DNA from: a bacterium HR10
Lineage (GTDB): Bacteria; Acidobacteriota; Blastocatellia; HR10
Direction: 5' to 3'
Length of the DNA stretch: 61,055 nucleotides
Assembly: GCA_002923315.1 (NCBI GenBank)
Contig: BEHM01000019.1
Span: 1 to 61,055 of the forward strand
The notes beneath the pieces were generated by a model. That model did no database searches, was not told the DNA's origin, and saw nothing but the letters and a program-made list of their open reading frames with translations. Every line of letters begins with the position of its first letter. The first letter of the stretch is position 1. The translations under genes were made by a program, and so were the position numbers. Below, piece by piece: positions 56,999 through 61,055 of the stretch.

Positions 56999-59119
56999 AT
57001 GAAGAGCCAGACAGAGCGCACGATCGGACAACGGGGAGGCGGAGGCGCATTCGGAGTCTTCGCTCTCGCCCTCATCCTCGCGCTCGGCCTTCCGACTCTG
57101 GCGCAGTCATCGCGCCGCGCTTCGGCTCCGCGCCTCAGCTCGGCCGAATGCCTGGCGTGCCATAATGATCCGAATCTGAGCAAGTCGGTGAATGGCCAGA
57201 CCGTGAGCGTCCACGTGAGCGAGAGCGCGTTCCAGGCGTCCGTTCACGGAGCCTTCGACTGCACGACGTGTCATGCGGATGTTCGAGACTATCCGCACGA
57301 GCCCCCGCCGCAGAAAGTCTCCTGCGCCACCTGTCATCCGGATGCGGAAGAAGCGTACGCGCAAAGTCTGCATGCGAAAGCGGTGCGCGAAGGACGCGCG
57401 CGCGCCGCCGGTTGCCTGGACTGTCACGGCAACGCGCACACGATTCTCCCCTCGAGTGATCCGCGTTCGAAGACTCATCACACCCGGATTCCGCACACGT
57501 GCGGTTCCTGCCACGGCGTGCAGTTCGTCGTCGAGCCGGCGGGCATCAGCGCGCAACCCTTCTTCTCCTATCAGCAGAGCGTTCACGGGCGCGCGGTCGC
57601 GGCCGGCTCGATGCGCGCGGCCGTCTGCACCGACTGCCATCGCAGCCACGACGTGCGATCGGCGGCGGATCCGCAATCGCCCATTTTCAAGTTCAACGTG
57701 CCCGCGACCTGCGGGCGGTGCCACACCGCGATCCGCGATGAATTCCTGGAGAGCATCCATGGCCAGGCCATCCGCCGTGGGAACTGGCAAGCCCCCGTCT
57801 GCACGGATTGCCATGGCATTCACCTGATCAAGCCGCATATTGACCCGACATCTCCGGTCGCGCAGCAAGCGCTCGCCCGCACGACCTGCGGGCGATGTCA
57901 TGAGGGTGTTCGTCTCACGCAAGAGTTCGGCGTGCCGGGCGGGCGCGTGAGCACGTATCTCGATAGCTACCACGGGCGCGCATCGCGACTCGGTTCGACG
58001 GTCGTCGCCAACTGCGCCAGTTGTCACGGCGTCCACAACATCCTGCCTTCCTCTGATCCTCGCTCGATGGTGCATAAGGCCAATCTCGCGCGCACCTGCG
58101 GGCAATGCCATCCGGGCGCCGGCGAGAATTTCGCGCGTGTGAAGGTGCATGCTGAAGTCCCCGTCTCCGAAGATCTCGGGAGCATCCTCAAACACTGGGT
58201 GCGGCGCATCTACCTCTGGCTCATCGCCATCACCATCGGCCTGATGGCCCTCCATAACGGCGTGATCTGGCGCAGGAAGGCGCTGGCACGACGCCAGACC
58301 GAAGAGCGCACGATTCTCCGCCTGACGCCGCGACAGCGATGGCAGCATCTGCTGCTGCTTGTGAGCTTCTTCACCCTCGTGCTCACGGGCTTCGCCTTGA
58401 AATACCCGGACTCCTGGCTGGCGTGGCTGCTCGGCTCCAGCGAGAGCTTCCGCCGCATCGCCCATCGGGTGGCCGGTGCCATCTTGCTCGGCATCGGCGC
58501 GTATCACCTCGTCTACCTCATGGCGACGGCCGAGGGCCGACAGGTCTGGCGCGACATGCGACCGCAGCGCAAGGACATCGCCGATCTCGTCCAGAATATG
58601 CGATACTACCTCGGTCGCAGCGCCCATCGCCCGCTCTTCGATCGCTGCAGCTACATCGAGAAGTTCGAATACTGGGCGCTCGTCTGGGGCACCCTCATCA
58701 TGGGCGCGACGGGACTCATGGTCTGGTTCAAGGCGCAGACGACGCGATGGCTGCCGGGTTGGGTCGTTGATGTCGCCCTCACGATTCACTTCTATGAAGC
58801 CGTGCTGGCGACGCTGGCCATCTTCGTCTGGCATTTCTATCACGTCATCTTCGATCCGGACGTGTACCCGATGAATTGGGCCTGGCTGGATGGACGCGTC
58901 TCACTGAGCTGGTATCAGCACGAACATCCGCTCGATTATGCGCGCCTGGTGGCTGCCGGGAGCCCCGAAGCGGCTCGGTCAGAGCATGCGGCCGGGGATG
59001 CGACAGCGATGGCAGCATCAGAGTGGGATCCTCAAGAGTCGGCCGAAATCCGCACCACCACATTGGCCGATGGCGCCGAGGACCCCCCATCGGACCCTGC
59101 AGGAGGAGCAATCGGATGA
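56999..59119 (+). CDS. Membrane-bound 11-heme cytochrome c fused to a cytochrome b-like domain
   Basis: The protein has 706 residues from the ATG at 56999; a GTG at 56924 could add 25 more. After a signal-like segment it shows eleven CxxCH sites (CLACH, CTTCH, CATCH, CLDCH, CGSCH, CTDCH, CGRCH, CTDCH, CGRCH, CASCH, CGQCH) in the first 370 residues. Four or more membrane helices then carry His residues in the pattern of the di-heme cytochrome b domain of hydrogenase and formate dehydrogenase partners (LMALHNGVIWRRK, HRVAGAILLGIGAYH, IHFYEAVLATLAIFVWHFYH). It probably moves quinol electrons to periplasmic hemes. It is coupled by ATGA to the next gene. Confidence 0.87.
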   Translation: MKSQTERTIGQRGGGGAFGVFALALILALGLPTLAQSSRRASAPRLSSAECLACHNDPNLSKSVNGQTVSVHVSESAFQASVHGAFDCTTCHADVRDYPHEPPPQKVSCATCHPDAEEAYAQSLHAKAVREGRARAAGCLDCHGNAHTILPSSDPRSKTHHTRIPHTCGSCHGVQFVVEPAGISAQPFFSYQQSVHGRAVAAGSMRAAVCTDCHRSHDVRSAADPQSPIFKFNVPATCGRCHTAIRDEFLESIHGQAIRRGNWQAPVCTDCHGIHLIKPHIDPTSPVAQQALARTTCGRCHEGVRLTQEFGVPGGRVSTYLDSYHGRASRLGSTVVANCASCHGVHNILPSSDPRSMVHKANLARTCGQCHPGAGENFARVKVHAEVPVSEDLGSILKHWVRRIYLWLIAITIGLMALHNGVIWRRKALARRQTEERTILRLTPRQRWQHLLLLVSFFTLVLTGFALKYPDSWLAWLLGSSESFRRIAHRVAGAILLGIGAYHLVYLMATAEGRQVWRDMRPQRKDIADLVQNMRYYLGRSAHRPLFDRCSYIEKFEYWALVWGTLIMGATGLMVWFKAQTTRWLPGWVVDVALTIHFYEAVLATLAIFVWHFYHVIFDPDVYPMNWAWLDGRVSLSWYQHEHPLDYARLVAAGSPEAARSEHAAGDATAMAASEWDPQESAEIRTTTLADGAEDPPSDPAGGAIG

Positions 59120-60567
59120 TCACACGCCTGAGCCTGTGGTTCTGGGACCTGATGCGCCTGGTGGGCCGAAATTGGATCACGGCTCTCGGAGGCGCCCTCA
59201 CGACAGTCAGCGCCCTGCTCATCATCGCCCTCATGATCCTCGGCTTGCTTGGCCTCTACGACACACCCTACGTCGGGATCATGGCCTTCCTCGTCCTGCC
59301 GGGGGTGTTCGTCCTGGGCCTGCTGCTCATCCCCTTCGGCCTCTATTGGGAGCGAAAGCGAGCGCCCCGAGGCGGCGCTTCGGCGAATCCGACATCCCGC
59401 GAGATGTACCCGCGTATTGATTTCAACCGCGCATCGGTGCGCCGCACGGCCGGGATCGTGAGCGTGCTGACCGTCATCAATCTCCTCCTCATCTCCCTGA
59501 CGACCTACAAGGGCGTGACCTACATGGACTCGGTCGAGTTCTGCGGCACGGTGTGCCACTCTGTGATGGAACCGGAATACACGGCCTATCTCAATTCGCC
59601 CCATTCGCGCGTGAAGTGCGTCGAGTGTCATATCGGTCCCGGAGCCCCGTGGTTCGTGCGCTCGAAGCTCTCGGGCGTGGGACAGGTCTTCGCCACCGCC
59701 TTCAACACCTACTCGCGTCCGATCCCCACGCCGGTCGAGAACCTGCGCCCCTCGCGTGATACGTGCGAGCAATGCCATTGGCCGGAGAAATTCACCGGGG
59801 ATCGCGTCAAGGTCATCACCCGCTTCGCCGAAGACGAAGCGAACACACCACTCAAGACCGTCCTCCTCATGCACATCGGCGGGGGCGCGGCCGGCCATGG
59901 CGGTATTCACAGCTGGCACATTGATCCGAACAAGCAGACGATCTATATCGCCGCGGACAAACAGCGGCAGATCATCCCCTGGGTCCAGGTGCGCGAGGCC
60001 AATGGGCGCGTGACGGAATTCGTCGCCCAGGACGCGTCGCTCACGCCCGAGCAGCTCGCTCGCGCCGAGCGTCGCGTCATGGATTGCATTGACTGCCACA
60101 ATCGTCCGACGCACATCTTCAAACTCCCGGACCAGGCGATGGACGAAGCACTGGCGATGGGACGGATTGACCGCACGCTCCCGTACATCAAGAAGCTGGG
60201 CGTCGAAGTCCTGCGAGCCGCCGAGACGTCGGGGGATGCGGCCCAAGAGATCGCCCGCCGCGTCCGCGCCTTCTATCAGGAGAACTATCCCGACCTCTTC
60301 CGTTCCCGCCGCGAGGCGATCGAGGCCGCGATCCGTGAATTGCACGCCCTCTATCGTCGGAACGTCTTCCCTTCGATGAAGGTGACCTGGGGGACGTATC
60401 CCGACAACATCGGGCACACGCGGTTCCCCGGCTGCTTCCGCTGTCACGACGAACAGCATGTGAGCACGGATGGGCGGACGATCAGCCAGAGCTGTGATCT
60501 CTGCCACACCATCCTGGCGGTCGAAGAGCCGAATCCGCCGATCCTGCAGCAGCTCAATATCCGATAA
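59116..60567 (+). CDS. NapC/NirT-like multiheme membrane cytochrome
   Basis: The 483-residue protein begins with two or three membrane helices, and heme sites follow. Five are standard CxxCH (CVECH, CEQCH, CIDCH, CFRCH, CDLCH). The first is CGTVCH, with three residues between the two Cys, which is a CX3CH variant followed by SVMEPEY. The family oxidises quinol and passes electrons to periplasmic reductases. It starts within the preceding gene's stop (ATGA). After it comes another multiheme gene, so the three genes form one electron-transfer unit. Confidence 0.87.
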   Translation: MITRLSLWFWDLMRLVGRNWITALGGALTTVSALLIIALMILGLLGLYDTPYVGIMAFLVLPGVFVLGLLLIPFGLYWERKRAPRGGASANPTSREMYPRIDFNRASVRRTAGIVSVLTVINLLLISLTTYKGVTYMDSVEFCGTVCHSVMEPEYTAYLNSPHSRVKCVECHIGPGAPWFVRSKLSGVGQVFATAFNTYSRPIPTPVENLRPSRDTCEQCHWPEKFTGDRVKVITRFAEDEANTPLKTVLLMHIGGGAAGHGGIHSWHIDPNKQTIYIAADKQRQIIPWVQVREANGRVTEFVAQDASLTPEQLARAERRVMDCIDCHNRPTHIFKLPDQAMDEALAMGRIDRTLPYIKKLGVEVLRAAETSGDAAQEIARRVRAFYQENYPDLFRSRREAIEAAIRELHALYRRNVFPSMKVTWGTYPDNIGHTRFPGCFRCHDEQHVSTDGRTISQSCDLCHTILAVEEPNPPILQQLNIR

Positions 60568-60591
60568 GATCTCGCGAGCACGAGGTGGATG

Positions 60592-61055
60592 ATGAATCAA
60601 CGAATGCGCACTTCCCGATCCCGCGGACATCGGCTGTTCTCCGGGCCGAGCGCCCTCGGCCTTCTCGCGTGTGGGCTCGCGCTCGGCGTGATACTCCGCG
60701 CGGCGCCGATCACGTCCTCGCCGTCGAACCGCATCGGCCCTCGCGCCCCTGGGAAGCTTCTCGCTCCATCCCAACAACCCGAGAGCCCCTATGTGGGTTC
60801 CGAGACGTGCAAGCTGTGCCACGAGGACCTCTACACGCACTTCACGCGAACGGCTCACTTTCTGACCCTCAGCAGCCCGAAATACAAAGAGTCGGAGAAG
60901 GGATGCGAGGCTTGTCACGGACCAGGCCGAGAACACGTCGAGGGCGGAGGGGATGTGACGAAGATCTTCCCTTTTCGAGGGCGCTCGGTCTCAGAACAAA
61001 ACGCGCGATGCCTCGCCTGCCACGAATGGCAAGAGGAACGCCACAACTTCCGCCA
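60592..61055 (+). CDS. Multiheme cytochrome c, 5' part
   Basis: The frame runs off the window end, giving 154 residues. It has an N-terminal signal/anchor (GLLACGLALGVILRA) and three CxxCH sites so far: CKLCHEDLYTHF, CEACHGPGREH and CLACHEWQEERH. The GxxTCxxCHxxxYxxF pattern with repeated hemes and GPGREHV is that of cytochrome c554-like or related multiheme proteins in anaerobic respiration. ATG at 60592 or, three bases earlier, at 60589, with GAGGTGG upstream. Confidence 0.82.
   Translation, partial: MNQRMRTSRSRGHRLFSGPSALGLLACGLALGVILRAAPITSSPSNRIGPRAPGKLLAPSQQPESPYVGSETCKLCHEDLYTHFTRTAHFLTLSSPKYKESEKGCEACHGPGREHVEGGGDVTKIFPFRGRSVSEQNARCLACHEWQEERHNFR

Overview
The window is about 61 kb of GC-rich bacterial chromosome, gene-dense and with short intergenic gaps. 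It looks like a member of the Acidobacteriota, possibly a thermophilic one. This rests on the gene families present, namely multiheme cytochromes, a split NAD synthetase, a BtpA-like protein, an EF-G paralogue and a fused 2-oxoacid:ferredoxin oxidoreductase; no 16S rRNA gene is present to confirm it. I found no tRNA, rRNA, CRISPR array, prophage or insertion sequence.

Layout. 1-10.1 kb: the 3' end of lspA, lgt, an Mrr_N/REase-like gene overlapping mutS, lepA, a ROK sugar kinase, an EF-G paralogue and rdgB. 10.1-14.6 kb: a reverse-strand accessory cassette made of a one-blade WD40 ORF, a Ser/Thr-kinase-like gene interrupted by an amber codon and an SF1 helicase/nuclease gene with a frameshift. 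14.7-25.4 kb, all reverse strand: nadE with a separate nitrilase-type amidase, an envelope protein of unknown role, an AlbA_2/RecG-like protein, a TPR protein, a lipid-kinase-like protein, guaB, prfA, rpmE and cystathionine beta-synthase. 25.5-34.7 kb: small unknown genes, a BtpA-like TIM barrel, a membrane-anchored coiled coil, an ArsA-like ATPase, then hflX-pgpH-pyk. 34.8-41.7 kb: a heme operon (hemD, hemE, hemN, hemH, hemY) followed by a thioredoxin reductase. 41.8-45 kb: a D-aminoacylase-like lipoprotein and a repeat-built coiled-coil protein with a nuclease-like tail. 45.5-48.3 kb: a ferredoxin plus alpha and fused beta-gamma subunits of a 2-oxoacid:ferredoxin oxidoreductase. 48.3-61 kb: an orphan response regulator, a small cysteine/histidine-rich protein, a decaheme OmcA/MtrC-type cytochrome, a small cytochrome c, an aa3-type cytochrome oxidase operon (reverse strand), an 11-heme cytochrome fused to a membrane cytochrome b, a NapC/NirT-type cytochrome and the start of another multiheme cytochrome.

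How it fits together. The heme operon would supply the unusually heme-rich respiratory block at the right end, and the ferredoxin oxidoreductase would supply low-potential electrons. The oxidase operon has a perfect TGTGA-N6-TCACA operator placed where a class II CRP/FNR-type activator would sit. Promoters of sigma-70 type recur, mostly with an 18-nt spacer, and a few genes appear to be leaderless.

The best candidate for something undescribed is the WD40/kinase/helicase cassette. Its two large genes each carry one single-base lesion. Second is the Mrr-like gene that overlaps mutS.
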